From Bog-756 sp963828385 (GTDB lineage: Bacteria > Actinomycetota > Acidimicrobiia > Acidimicrobiales > RAAP-2), in NCBI GenBank assembly GCA_963828385.1, contig CAWHEF010000002.1:1798001-1862000 (forward strand): a stretch of DNA of 64,000 nt, in the 5' to 3' direction. Positions 52,179-61,195 of this stretch are shown one piece after another. Made by a program: the position numbers and the translations under genes. The notes below the pieces were generated by a model, which was given only the letters and a program-made list of their open reading frames with translations, did no database searches and was not told the DNA's origin. The first letter of the stretch is position 1, and the number at the start of each line of letters is the position of its first letter.

Positions 52179-53824
52179 AGGGCGGTGGCCGATCGCGCCG
52201 CCAGTGCGGCCAGGGTCAGCGTGGGGCCGTAGCCGGCACCGGTGACGAACACCGACGAGTCGGCGACCACCACGTTCTCGAGTTGGTGGAGGCGCCCTTC
52301 GCCGTCGACCACCGAAGTCGAAGGATCGTCGCCCATCCGGACCGTCCCCATGACGTGGCGGCTCATGGGGGCGAGCCCCTCGGTCCGCCCGCCCGGTCCT
52401 TGCGGGCTGCCCGGCGAGGTCACCGTCGACGTCCAGCTGGCTCCCATGGCGGTGAGGATCCCTGCAAGCCGTGGCCCATGGTGGGCGGACGCGACCAGCT
52501 CGTGACGATGCGGCAGGTAGGTGATCCGCGCCACGGGGAAGCCTCGCACGTCGCGGACGGCCGGATCGAGGTCGACCCGGTTGGTGGGAACGGGGAGGTC
52601 CTCTCCCTGCATGGTGAATGCCCACAGGTGCCGTCGGAGCGGCGACGTGCGCATGCTCTCCTTGTGGCGTCTTCCCCAGCTGTAGCTCTTCGCCTCCATG
52701 ACCGGCAGGCCCGGCCCCCCGTGCTCCACCATCCCGCCCCGGATCCAGGGCAGCCCGGCCTCCCTGGCTGCCGCTCGGGACGCGTCGTCCGGGATCAGGG
52801 CGTCGTCCTGCAGGTGGGTCACCGCCCTGCCCCGCTCGCCGTGGAACTCGAGCTCGTCGAAGCCGCCGACGACGATGGTCTGGAAGTGCACCATGAGATG
52901 GCGCCCGATGAGCGGATGGTCGATCTCCGACAGGAGGAGCAGACGGGGGGTCTCGACCGCGCCGCCGGCCACGATCACGTGCCGGGCATCGATCGAGCGC
53001 TCGACTCCGTCGGGGCCGATGTACGCCACCCCGGTGGCCCGCCTCCCGTCGTTGAGGATCCGCGAGACGAAGGTCTCCGGCCGGAGCTCGACGTTGCCGG
53101 TCAGCAGCGCCCGCTGCAGCATGGCCACGGGATCGCCCTTGGCGTGGATGGGACACCCGAAGAAGGCGCAATACCCGCAGTTGTTGCAGGCGGCCCGGCC
53201 ATCGTAGGGACGTGAGTTGGCGGCCGTCGGCGCCTCGTAGGGATGGAAGCCGAGCTCCTGGGCGGCGGCCGCCGACAACGTCGACCCGTACATCGGGGGT
53301 CCGGGCGGCATCGGAAACGGGCCCGAACGCCAGGCGGCATAGGGGTTGGCTGCGGCGTCGCCGGCGACGCCGATGCGGCGCTCGACGTCCGCGTAGTACG
53401 GCTCGAGGTCTGCGTAGCCGATCGGCCAGTCGTCCACCGCTGCGCCCTCCTGGGGCCCATAGGTAGACCTCATGGCGAAGTCGACCTCGAGGAACCGGGG
53501 AACCTTGCCGTCGGCGTGGATGCCCCCTCCCCCTACCGTGGACGGGATCGAGTTGACTGCTCCGGTATAGATCCGCTCCCCGTCGTCCAGCGCGGTGCGG
53601 AACGTCCTCGGCTCCAAGAACGGGTCGGGGCCGAGGAAATGGCGGTCGATGAACTTGATCTCGTCGTTCGAATAGTCGCCGAGCAATCGACTGGGATCCT
53701 CCGCATCGATGAGATGGTTGCGGCCCTTCTCGAACACGACCACCGACCACCCGGCGCCGGCGAGGATGTCGGCCGCCGTCGAACCTCCCGGGCCCGATCC
53801 GACCACGACGGCGTCCACGGTCAC
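52169..53824 (-). CDS. GMC-family FAD oxidoreductase with Cys cluster
   Basis: Flavin dehydrogenase of 551 residues. The N-terminal FAD motif is VVGSGPGGSTAADILAG, and the C-terminal signature includes MSRHVMGTVRMGDDP with the catalytic His region and VFVTGAGYGPTLTL. Four Cys at about 213, 216, 219 and 224 (C-x2-C-x2-C-x4-C) resemble the iron-sulfur ligands of FAD glucose dehydrogenase. GTG start at 53824 overlaps the stop of the small-subunit gene (GTGA). The frame continues upstream through unrelated reading. Substrate (sugar, sterol or alcohol) cannot be told. Confidence 0.88.
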   Translation of the reverse strand: MTVDAVVVGSGPGGSTAADILAGAGWSVVVFEKGRNHLIDAEDPSRLLGDYSNDEIKFIDRHFLGPDPFLEPRTFRTALDDGERIYTGAVNSIPSTVGGGGIHADGKVPRFLEVDFAMRSTYGPQEGAAVDDWPIGYADLEPYYADVERRIGVAGDAAANPYAAWRSGPFPMPPGPPMYGSTLSAAAAQELGFHPYEAPTAANSRPYDGRAACNNCGYCAFFGCPIHAKGDPVAMLQRALLTGNVELRPETFVSRILNDGRRATGVAYIGPDGVERSIDARHVIVAGGAVETPRLLLLSEIDHPLIGRHLMVHFQTIVVGGFDELEFHGERGRAVTHLQDDALIPDDASRAAAREAGLPWIRGGMVEHGGPGLPVMEAKSYSWGRRHKESMRTSPLRRHLWAFTMQGEDLPVPTNRVDLDPAVRDVRGFPVARITYLPHRHELVASAHHGPRLAGILTAMGASWTSTVTSPGSPQGPGGRTEGLAPMSRHVMGTVRMGDDPSTSVVDGEGRLHQLENVVVADSSVFVTGAGYGPTLTLAALAARSATALLS

Positions 53825-54381
53825 GGCCCCGCCACCTCGACGTCGCTCCAGCCCCGCGGCTGGACGTCTCCGGCGAATCCGATGATCGACCAGCCGATCC
53901 CGTCCCTGTTGCCGCCGTATTCGGGCGCCCCGTACATGCCTTCGCACACGTGGTCGTACACGAGTGCCGCGAAGTCCGGGTCCCGCCGCAGGCGCCGGGC
54001 CTGTTCGTCGCGATCGCTCTCGGCGAAGCGTTCCCCGAGAGCGGCGAGACCCTCGCGGTAGCGCTCCTGCAGCCCGACCACCGGTCCGTTGAACTCGCGC
54101 TCGGGAAGCCCGCGAGAGCCCTCGATCCTCGTACGCCATGCCAGCTCGTCCAATGGGGTGAGCCGGTGGAAGTCGACGAAGCCGGCTTCCCCACCGCTCC
54201 GGCCCGAGAAGGGACCGCCCGCCCAGATGCGGGGAGGATCGAACGAGAAGGCACCGAGCAGTCCGTCGATGTAGTCGGCTACTCCCGCCTCGACCGCACC
54301 CGGTTGGTCGTCGGCCGGGATCATCCGGTCCACCACCGCGGTCAGCTGCCGGTACTCGTCGGGCGTCAACCAGGTGGCCAC
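53821..54381 (-). CDS. Gluconate 2-dehydrogenase subunit 3 family protein
   Basis: Small partner subunit of GMC dehydrogenases, 186 residues. It shows LTPDEYRQLTAVVDRMIPADDQPGA, seen as MIPADDQPGAVEAGVADYID, and DPDFAALVYDHVCEGMYGAPEYGGN. In other bacteria this subunit carries a Tat signal that carries the flavin subunit to the periplasm. No such signal is visible here, so the complex may be cytoplasmic. The usual cytochrome c third subunit is absent from the neighbourhood. Confidence 0.87.
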   Translation of the reverse strand: MATWLTPDEYRQLTAVVDRMIPADDQPGAVEAGVADYIDGLLGAFSFDPPRIWAGGPFSGRSGGEAGFVDFHRLTPLDELAWRTRIEGSRGLPEREFNGPVVGLQERYREGLAALGERFAESDRDEQARRLRRDPDFAALVYDHVCEGMYGAPEYGGNRDGIGWSIIGFAGDVQPRGWSDVEVAGP

Positions 54382-54460
54382 GGAGTGAGCAACCTAACAG
54401 AGCGATCCTTCGCCTTGCTGGCCGCTGACCGTCGGGGACGCGCTGGTTAGGATCCCTCAC

Positions 54461-54922
54461 ATGACGGCCAACGGCCCTGCACTGCGTCTCCTTCCGAAGG
54501 TGGACGAAACGAACCGGTTCTTCTGGACGAGCGGGCGCGACGGCCGGCTTCGGTTCTTGCGCTGCTCGCGCTGCGACCACCTCGTCCATCCGCCCGCACC
54601 CCGGTGCCCAACCTGCCTTTCCGACCAGCTCGAGCCGAGCGCCGTGAGCGGTCGGGCCAGGGTCCATTCGTTCACCGCCAACCATCAACAGTGGATCCCG
54701 GGCTCGGACGACTATGTGGTCGGTCTGGTGTCGATCGCCGAGCAACCCGACGTCCGCCTCATGACCAACCTCGTCGACTGCAACCCGGACGAACCGCTCA
54801 TCGGCCGGGAGGTGGAGGTGGTCTTCGAGGAATGTGACGACGTGTTCCTCCCGCTGTTCCGGCCGGTGGCAGATGCCGGCGGCTCGGGGTCGGCGTCGAG
54901 CGGAACAAAGGACGATCGGTGA
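54461..54922 (+). CDS. DUF35 zinc-ribbon / OB-fold protein
   Basis: A 153-residue protein with an N-terminal zinc ribbon (Cys35, Cys38, Cys49, Cys52 in CSRCDHLVHPPAPRCPTC) and a C-terminal OB fold (SGRARVHSFTANHQQW). Such proteins bind SCP-x thiolase-like enzymes and are needed for aldol cleavage in cholesterol side-chain degradation, where the equivalent is the C-terminal domain of ChsH2. The very next gene encodes an Ltp2-like protein, 28 bases away, which fits. Confidence 0.9.
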   Translation: MTANGPALRLLPKVDETNRFFWTSGRDGRLRFLRCSRCDHLVHPPAPRCPTCLSDQLEPSAVSGRARVHSFTANHQQWIPGSDDYVVGLVSIAEQPDVRLMTNLVDCNPDEPLIGREVEVVFEECDDVFLPLFRPVADAGGSGSASSGTKDDR

Positions 54923-54950
54923 GACGATCGGTGAATGGCGGGAACCGTCG

Positions 54951-56168
54951 ATGAGGGGCGCCACCCCGGCGGAGCGGAACGCCGCCATCACCGGGATCGG
55001 ACAGTCTGCGGTCGGGCGTCGGCTGGGCCGATCCGACATCGACCTCACCGTCGAGGCCTGTCTCGAGGCCATCGACGACGCCGGGCTGACCCGTGACGAC
55101 ATCGACGGGCTGTCCACCTATCCGGGTTCGGGCCTCGGAACAGGAGGTTTCGCCGGACCCGGAACGCCAGAGGTGCAGGACGCGTTGAGGCTGCGGCTCA
55201 ACTGGCACGACGGCGGGTCCGAAGGAGCGGCCCAGATGCGGGCGGTGATCGCCGCCTGCTTCGCAGTCGCCGCCGGTGCTGCTCGTCACGTGCTCGTCTA
55301 CCGGACGGTGACCGAGTCAACCGCGCAGGGCGAGGGGGGTCGCCAGGGCATCGGTGGCTCCGGCAGCGGTGGGAGCGGCGGTGTGCCGCGCTTCTCGGGC
55401 TTCCTGCAGTGGTCCCTCCCGTTCGGTGCCGTGTCCGCCGTCAACTGGATCGCCCTGGTGGCCCAGCGGCGCATGCACGAGTTCGGACTCACGAGGACCC
55501 AGCTAGCCGCCATCGCCCTCAACGGCCGACGCAACGCCGGTCTCAATCCCAAGGCCGTCTACCGCGACCCGTTGGATCTCGATGGCTACCTGGCGGCGCG
55601 GATGATCTCGACCCCGCTCTGCCTGTTCGACTGTGACGCTCCCTGCGACGGGTCGACCGCCTTCGTCGTCTCCCACGTCGACTACGTCCCGGACGCGCCA
55701 AAACCTGCATGTCAGATCAACGCCGTCGGGACGGCGCTGTGGGGCCGTCCGAGCTGGGACCAGTTCGACGACATGACCACGATGGCGGCCCGGGACGCCG
55801 GCGCCAGCATGTGGCAACGCACCGACCTTCGGCCAGAGGACGTGGACACGGCCCAGCTCTATGACGGGTTCAGCATCCTCACTCTGGTCTGGCTGGAAGC
55901 ACTCGGCTTCTGCGGTCGAGGAGAGAGCGGAGCGTTCGTCGAGGGTGGGAAGGCGATCGGGCGGGACGGGCTCCTCCCGCTCAACACAGCCGGAGGCCAG
56001 CTTTCGGGAGGGCGTCTTCACGGCTTCGGCCTGCTGCACGAAGCATGCCTCCAGCTGCGCGGGGAGGCGGGCGAGCGACAGATCGGTGGCGACCCGGAGG
56101 TGGCGGCGGTGGCCAACGGGGGCGGACCGCTCGCCGGCTCGATGCTGCTCACCCGCGGCCTCAGCTGA
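54951..56168 (+). CDS. SCP-x thiolase-like protein, Ltp2-type
   Basis: A 405-residue thiolase-fold protein. It lacks the thiolase catalytic residues: the nucleophile site reads WHDGGSEGAAQM, the His site NTAGGQLSGGRLHGFG, and the second Cys site GGGPLAGSM. That combination is typical of Ltp2-like proteins, which act as steroid side-chain aldolases with a DUF35 partner, in contrast to true thiolases. A Gly/Ser insert (GEGGRQGIGGSGSGGSGG) is present near residue 128. ATG at 54951 is used. The stop codon falls in a tandem repeat. Confidence 0.86.
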   Translation: MRGATPAERNAAITGIGQSAVGRRLGRSDIDLTVEACLEAIDDAGLTRDDIDGLSTYPGSGLGTGGFAGPGTPEVQDALRLRLNWHDGGSEGAAQMRAVIAACFAVAAGAARHVLVYRTVTESTAQGEGGRQGIGGSGSGGSGGVPRFSGFLQWSLPFGAVSAVNWIALVAQRRMHEFGLTRTQLAAIALNGRRNAGLNPKAVYRDPLDLDGYLAARMISTPLCLFDCDAPCDGSTAFVVSHVDYVPDAPKPACQINAVGTALWGRPSWDQFDDMTTMAARDAGASMWQRTDLRPEDVDTAQLYDGFSILTLVWLEALGFCGRGESGAFVEGGKAIGRDGLLPLNTAGGQLSGGRLHGFGLLHEACLQLRGEAGERQIGGDPEVAAVANGGGPLAGSMLLTRGLS

Positions 56169-56251
56169 CCCGCGGCCTCAGCTGACCCGCGGCCTGGGCT
56201 GGCCCGCGGCCTGGGCTGACCCGAGGTCGGGGCTGACCCGGTCGTCGGCTG
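56151..56251. repeat. 17-bp tandem repeat, about 6 copies
   Basis: Unit ACCCGCGGCCTCAGCTG. Copies start at 56151, 56168, 56185, 56202, 56219 and 56236; the first two are perfect, later ones diverge and the last is 16 bp. The TGA stop of the Ltp2-like gene spans the junction of copies one and two (56166-56168). The array fills the gap to the convergent acyl-CoA dehydrogenase stop. Confidence 0.88.
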
Positions 56252-56266
56252 ACCCGGGGGACCCGG

Positions 56267-57403
56267 TCAGAAGAGACCGGGCGCGCCGGCCGGTCGCTCG
56301 ACGAGGAGCTGCGCGATGCGCTCGCGGTGGTACGGGGCGTCGCCGAAGACGACCGCGTCGAGCTCGGCCCGCTTGGCGTACAGGTGGAGATCGTGCTCCC
56401 AGGTGAAGCCGATGCCCCCGTGCACCTGGAGAGCCGACGCCATCACACGGCGCGCCGCGTCGGAGCACCACGCCTTGGCCGACGAGCAGGCGAGGGAGGC
56501 ATCGGGATCCCGTGTGGCCAGGCTCCAGGCGGCGAAGTACACGCTCGAGCGCATTCCCTCGACATCGACGAACATGTCCGCCAAGCGGTGCTTGACCGCC
56601 TGGAAGCTGCCGATCGGCTTCCCGAACTGGACCCGCTCGCCGGCGTAGTCGACGCTCAGCTCGAGTGCCCGGTCGCAAGCGCCGAGGAGCTCGGCCGAGG
56701 TGGTGGCGGCGGCACGGTCGAGGATGTGAGTCGCGGTGCCCCTTTCGCCCAGTGGGAGGGCTGGTGTGCGATCCAGGCGGAGCCACGCCACCGACCTCGT
56801 CAGGTCCATGGCCGGCTCTGGTTGCGGGCGCCCGACCTCGTCCAGGTCCACCAGCCACACCCCGTCCGGAGCTACCACCACGGCGGCGTCGGCCACGGAC
56901 GCGAAGATCGTCGGTTCGGGCCGCCCGGTGACCATCGCCGGTCCTCCGACCCGCTCGTCGAGCTCCAGCGGCCGCTCCGACCATGCGACACATCCGAGGG
57001 CCGTCCCGTCTGCGAGCCGCTCCGTCCAGCGGAGCGCGCCGTCGCGGGCGGCGGCGGGAAGGCCGTGCCCGACATCGACCTCGGACAGCGCGTCGAGGGC
57101 CAGCACGTGACCGGCGAACGGCGTCGGCGCCACGAATCGACCGAGCTGCTCGCACAGCAGGGCAACCTCGACCATGCCGAGCCCGAGTCCTCCCCGGTCT
57201 TCGGGAAGTTCGACCACCGGCCATCCCTGATCGACCAGAGCTGACCACAGTTCGGGATCGAAGTCGCCGGCATCCCCGCCCTGCCCGGTTCCGGCCCGTC
57301 GGTCGACCAGCTGTCTGACTCGCTCGATGGGGGCGCGACGGGACAGCAGGTCGCGCGCCGCGTCGCGCAGAGCCTCCTGATCTCCCGAGAGCTCGAACTC
57401 CAC
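56267..57403 (-). CDS. Acyl-CoA dehydrogenase, partner subunit type
   Basis: Acyl-CoA dehydrogenase of 378 residues from the GTG at 57403 (VEFELSGDQEALRDAARDLL). C-terminal half: GERVQFGKPIGSFQAVKHRLADM and LQVHGGIGFTWEHDLHLYAKR. As in the gene at 46408, the middle domain lacks SEPxAGSD and it resembles the second subunit of a heteromeric enzyme. Its likely partner is the divergent dehydrogenase that starts 56 bases away at 57459. Confidence 0.9.
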   Translation of the reverse strand: MEFELSGDQEALRDAARDLLSRRAPIERVRQLVDRRAGTGQGGDAGDFDPELWSALVDQGWPVVELPEDRGGLGLGMVEVALLCEQLGRFVAPTPFAGHVLALDALSEVDVGHGLPAAARDGALRWTERLADGTALGCVAWSERPLELDERVGGPAMVTGRPEPTIFASVADAAVVVAPDGVWLVDLDEVGRPQPEPAMDLTRSVAWLRLDRTPALPLGERGTATHILDRAAATTSAELLGACDRALELSVDYAGERVQFGKPIGSFQAVKHRLADMFVDVEGMRSSVYFAAWSLATRDPDASLACSSAKAWCSDAARRVMASALQVHGGIGFTWEHDLHLYAKRAELDAVVFGDAPYHRERIAQLLVERPAGAPGLF

Positions 57404-57458
57404 GGCGGCGCAGTCTACGGCCCGGTCTGTTCGGGGCGATGTGCCAAGCTGTCCGGCC

Positions 57459-58640
57459 ATGGACCTGCGGATCACCCCGCAGCAGGAGGAGCTCCGGTCC
57501 GAGCTGCGGGCCTGGCTGGCGGAGAACCTTCCCTGGGCGGACGGCACCGGGGGGCCGCCACGATTCTCCGATCTGGACGAAAAGGTGGCCTTCGGGCGGC
57601 GATTCCAACGGAGTCTGGCCGAGGGCAGGTGGGTCGGTGTCACCTGGCCAGAAGAGCTCGGCGGCCGGGGTCTCGGCTCGACCGAACACTTCCTCGTCAC
57701 CGTGGAGCTCGCTCGGGCCAGGGCCCCCGAGCTCGTGGGCCGCATCGCCATCAACCTGGTGGCACCGACGCTCTTCGCCCATGCCACCGACGAGCAACGA
57801 CGCCGATGGCTCCCGCCCATCCTCCCGGCCGAGGAGTTGTGGTGCCAGCTGTTCTCCGAGCCCGATGCCGGCTCCGACCTCGCATCGCTCACCACGAGGG
57901 CGGTGAAGGTCGACGGAGGATGGTCGCTCAACGGTCGCAAGGTGTGGACGTCGTACGCGGAATTCTCCGACTGGGGCCTCTGCCTGGCCCGCAGCCAACC
58001 CGACACCCTCAAACGGCAGCAGGGGATCACCTGCTTCGTCGTCGACATGAGGTCCGGCGGGGTCGATGTCCGGCCGCTCACCCAGGTCACCGGCGAGGCC
58101 GAATTCAACGAGGTGTTCCTGGACGACGTCTTCGTGCCCGACGACTGTGTGGTGGGACAGCCCGGCGCAGGTTGGACCGTGGCCAACTCCACGCTCAGCC
58201 ACGAGCGCGGGGTGAACCCCCGCCAGCTCGGGATCCACTGCCAACTCTTGGATTCACTCCTCGATCTGGCCCGCGAGACGAGGCCCGGCTTCGACGACTG
58301 GGGCCTCCGTCAGCGCATCGCCCAGGCCTACCTCGAGGTCAAGCTGTTCCAGCTCCACAACTGGCGCACGCTCACCCGGCTCGAGCGTGGTGAGGCTCCC
58401 GGGCCGGAGGGGAGCGCACTGAAGCTGTACTGGAGCGAGATGTCCAAGCGGCTGCACGAGACGGCCATGGCCGTCCTCGGGCCGAGCGCGCCGCTGTGGG
58501 AAGGTGCCACCGACAACCCGGGGGACGGGGCCTGGCAGCGTTCGTGGCTCTACTACCAGGCCTCGTCGATCTTCGCCGGGACGAACGAGATCCAGCGGAC
58601 GCTGATCGGTGAGCGGGTGCTCGGTCTGCCACGGGGGTAG
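57459..58640 (+). CDS. Acyl-CoA dehydrogenase
   Basis: A 393-residue dehydrogenase starting MDLRITPQQEELRSELRAWL. Contains the flavin-site motif FSEPDAGSDLASL, NGRKVWTSYAEFSDW, and a C-terminal FAGTNEIQRTLIGERVLGLPRG. Belongs to the subgroup with GRRFQRSLAEGRWVGVTWPEELGGRG (shown here as GVTWPEELGGRG) found in steroid and long-chain degraders. An ATG six codons earlier is in frame but not family-like. It is divergent from a partner-type dehydrogenase and convergent with the fused one. Confidence 0.93.
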   Translation: MDLRITPQQEELRSELRAWLAENLPWADGTGGPPRFSDLDEKVAFGRRFQRSLAEGRWVGVTWPEELGGRGLGSTEHFLVTVELARARAPELVGRIAINLVAPTLFAHATDEQRRRWLPPILPAEELWCQLFSEPDAGSDLASLTTRAVKVDGGWSLNGRKVWTSYAEFSDWGLCLARSQPDTLKRQQGITCFVVDMRSGGVDVRPLTQVTGEAEFNEVFLDDVFVPDDCVVGQPGAGWTVANSTLSHERGVNPRQLGIHCQLLDSLLDLARETRPGFDDWGLRQRIAQAYLEVKLFQLHNWRTLTRLERGEAPGPEGSALKLYWSEMSKRLHETAMAVLGPSAPLWEGATDNPGDGAWQRSWLYYQASSIFAGTNEIQRTLIGERVLGLPRG

Positions 58641-58687
58641 TACCGGTGACCTGGAGCTGACGAAGTTGGGCGCCGAGAATTGCCGCT

Positions 58688-61124
58688 TCACTCCCCCGGC
58701 TCTGGGTCGCGCGGCTGTCCGAGGATGCGCTCGGCGATGACGTTGCGCTGCACCTCGCTCGTTCCCCCGGCGATGGTCAGGCACCGGGTGACGAGGAACC
58801 CGTGGGCCCATCGTCTGGCGCTGGCCGTCGAGTGCGGTCCCCTCGGGACCGTAGAGGGAGAGACCCTCCTCCTGCACGCGTTGCTCGTGCTCGGCGCCCA
58901 GGAGCTTGCGCACGCTCGTGGTGGCGGCCGTCTCTGCGCCGGCCAGGGTCCGGAGCGAGGCCCGGTGGCTGAGCAGGCGGAGGGACTCGGCTTCGGCGAG
59001 GAGCGCTCCGAGCCGGCGGTCGGTGTCGACGGTCCGAAGATCGGGGTGACGGTCGACCACCCGCAGCAGCGACTCGACCCCGACTCCGAAGGTGGCGCCG
59101 GAGGAGATGGACACACGCTCGCTTGCCAGCGTGGCCCGCGCGATCTTCCATCCTTCACCGGGTGAGCCGATCACGCAGTCGTCAGGCACGAAGACATCGT
59201 CGAGGAAGACCTCGTTGAACATGGCGTCGCCGGTGAGCTCCCGCAAGGGCCGGATGTCGAGGCCGGGTGTGGCCATGTCGACGATGAAGTAGGTGATTCC
59301 TTCGTGCTTGGCCACCGAGGGATCGGTCCGCGCCAGGCAGATGGCCCACTTCGAGGTCTGGGCCATCGATGTCCACACCTTCTGACCCGTCAGGGACCAG
59401 CCGCCGTCGGCCCGTACCGCCCTGGTCGAGAGCGAAGCCAGGTCCGACCCCGCACCGGGCTCGGAGAACAGCTGGCACCAGCTGACCTCGCCCAGCAAGG
59501 TGGGGTGCACCCACCGCTCCTTCTGTTCCCCACTTCCGAAGGCGATGATCACCGGCAGAGCCCAGGCACCCACGCCGATGTGGGGCCGGACGACCCCCGC
59601 CGCATCGAGCTCCTCGTCGATGACCAGCTGTTCGACACTCGACGCGTCACGCCCATAGGGGCGGGGCCAGTGCGGATTGACCAAGCCGGCATGGACCAGG
59701 GCGGCGCGCTGGTCGCCCGGCCCAAGCGCGGCGATGCTCGAGACGAGATCGTGGAGCTCGGACCGCACACGGTCTGCCTCGGCGGGCAGATCGGCGACGA
59801 GCGGGCGTCGTATCCCCCGCCTGGCGAGGGCGAACACGGCACGGTCGAAACCGTCTGTTGTCGAGGCGCCGCCAGGGCCGTGGTCGCTGGACCGGTCGGT
59901 CTCGTTCTCGCCCAGGTGCTCGTCACTACTGCTCGAACCGACAAGGCCCGCGACACCACTGAGCAGTTGACGGGTGGCCAGCGCCCGCTTGAGGTACAGG
60001 TGGGCATCGTGTTCCCAGGTGAACCCGATCCCTCCCAAGATCTGGATGCAGTCCTTGGCCACGTCGACCGCTGCGTCCAGGGCGATGGCGCCGGCAGTGG
60101 CGGCGGCGAGTGCGCACTCGTCCCGGGCCGAGGTGCCCGGCCGAGCCGCATCCGGGGTCCCAGGCGGAGCCGGCACCGGCAGAGCCGAGTCCAACGAAAG
60201 GGCTGCATCCCACGCCAGAGCGGCCACCTGCTCGCTACAGACCACCATGTCGGCCAAACGGTGTTTCACCGCCTGGAACTGCCCGATGGGACGGCCGAAC
60301 TGACGACGGACCTTGGCGTACTCGGAGGCCGTCTCGAGACACCACCGGACGACCCCGGCGAGCTCGGCAGCGGACAGCGCCAGGGCCAGCTGCGCCACCT
60401 GCCCGGTGTCGATCGCATGAAGCTGGCGATCGATGGCGACGTCGATGGGCGGGTCTGCCTCCAGGACACCGACGCGGCGGGTGGCATCGAGGCTCTCGAG
60501 CGGCCGAGCAGTGAGGGACCCGCCCCCGGCCCCTGCTCCCGCCCCCACCCCGTTCACGACGTCGAGCACGCACCAGAGCAGGTGGTCGTCGGGGCGCGCA
60601 CGGTCACCGACGACGCGAACGGGGACGAGGGCCATCGAGGACACCTGGGCGCCGACCACCGGGCGGAGCCGACCCGATACCTGAAGGGTGCCCTCCTCGT
60701 CCGATACGACGCCGTCGAGGTGGCCGGCCCCCAAGGCGACGGCGGCTGCGCCGGCACCGGAAGCGAGCGGGACCAGCATCCGAGCCAGGGCCTCGGTATC
60801 GGGGGGCGAGGCTTCGACGCCAGTCGCCGCGGACAGGACCGCAGCGACGAGAGCCGTGGGCAACACTGGACCCGGCACCATGGCCCGGCCACACTGCTCG
60901 AGCACGATCGCCAACTCGAACAGCCCGTAGCCCTGACCCCCGAATCGCTCGGGCACATGGATCCCGAGCCAACCCTGGGCGGCGAGCTCCTTCCACACCG
61001 GTTGCAGGACTTCGTCCGGGACGTCGAGCAGCGCCCGGGCCGCTGACGGTGGGCAGTGGGCGTCCAGCCACCTGCGGACCGTGCCGGCCAGTGCCTCGTG
61101 CTCTTCGGAGATGGCGATCGTCAT
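58688..61124 (-). pseudogene. Fused double acyl-CoA dehydrogenase (FadE34-type), 3' frameshift
   Basis: Two acyl-CoA dehydrogenase modules in one chain of about 811 residues. Module one (residues 1-400) has FGRPIGQFQAVKHRLADM and LGGIGFTWEHDAHLYLKR. Module two follows a Ser/Glu/Gly-rich linker and carries FSEPGAGSDLASLSTRAV and NEVFLDDVFVPDDC. Mycobacterial FadE34, used in cholesterol side-chain breakdown, has this arrangement. Frame is lost at GTALDGQRQ near 58805-58820; the proper ending RWAHGFLVTRCLTIAGGTSE and VIAERILGQPRDPEPGE is in another frame and stops at 58688. Removing one base repairs it. Confidence 0.87.
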
Positions 61125-61152
61125 AGAGGATGATCCAGCGGTCTATTCGGCG

Positions 61153-61178
61153 GTCTGATCCGGCCGTCTGATCCGGCC
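61153..61178. repeat. 13-bp tandem repeat between ligase and dehydrogenase
   Basis: GTCTGATCCGGCC is repeated exactly at 61153-61165 and 61166-61178, with degenerate copies on both sides (from 61141 and to 61190). It occupies the 71-base gap between the CoA ligase stop and the fused dehydrogenase start, on the same strand. Confidence 0.75.
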
Positions 61179-61195
61179 GTCTGTCCAGTGGTTCG

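Noticed and set aside
53825..55117. 982-residue version of the GMC oxidoreductase
   Set aside because: The extra part is antisense to the DUF35 and Ltp2-like genes and overlaps subunit 3; the coupled GTG at 53824 is the natural start.
58254..58687. C-terminal extension of the double dehydrogenase to 956 residues
   Set aside because: It is reading past a frameshift; the correct C-terminus is in another frame ending at 58688.
59304..61046. 580-codon forward frame opposite the double acyl-CoA dehydrogenase
   Set aside because: Antisense shadow; the reverse frame has two full sets of dehydrogenase motifs.
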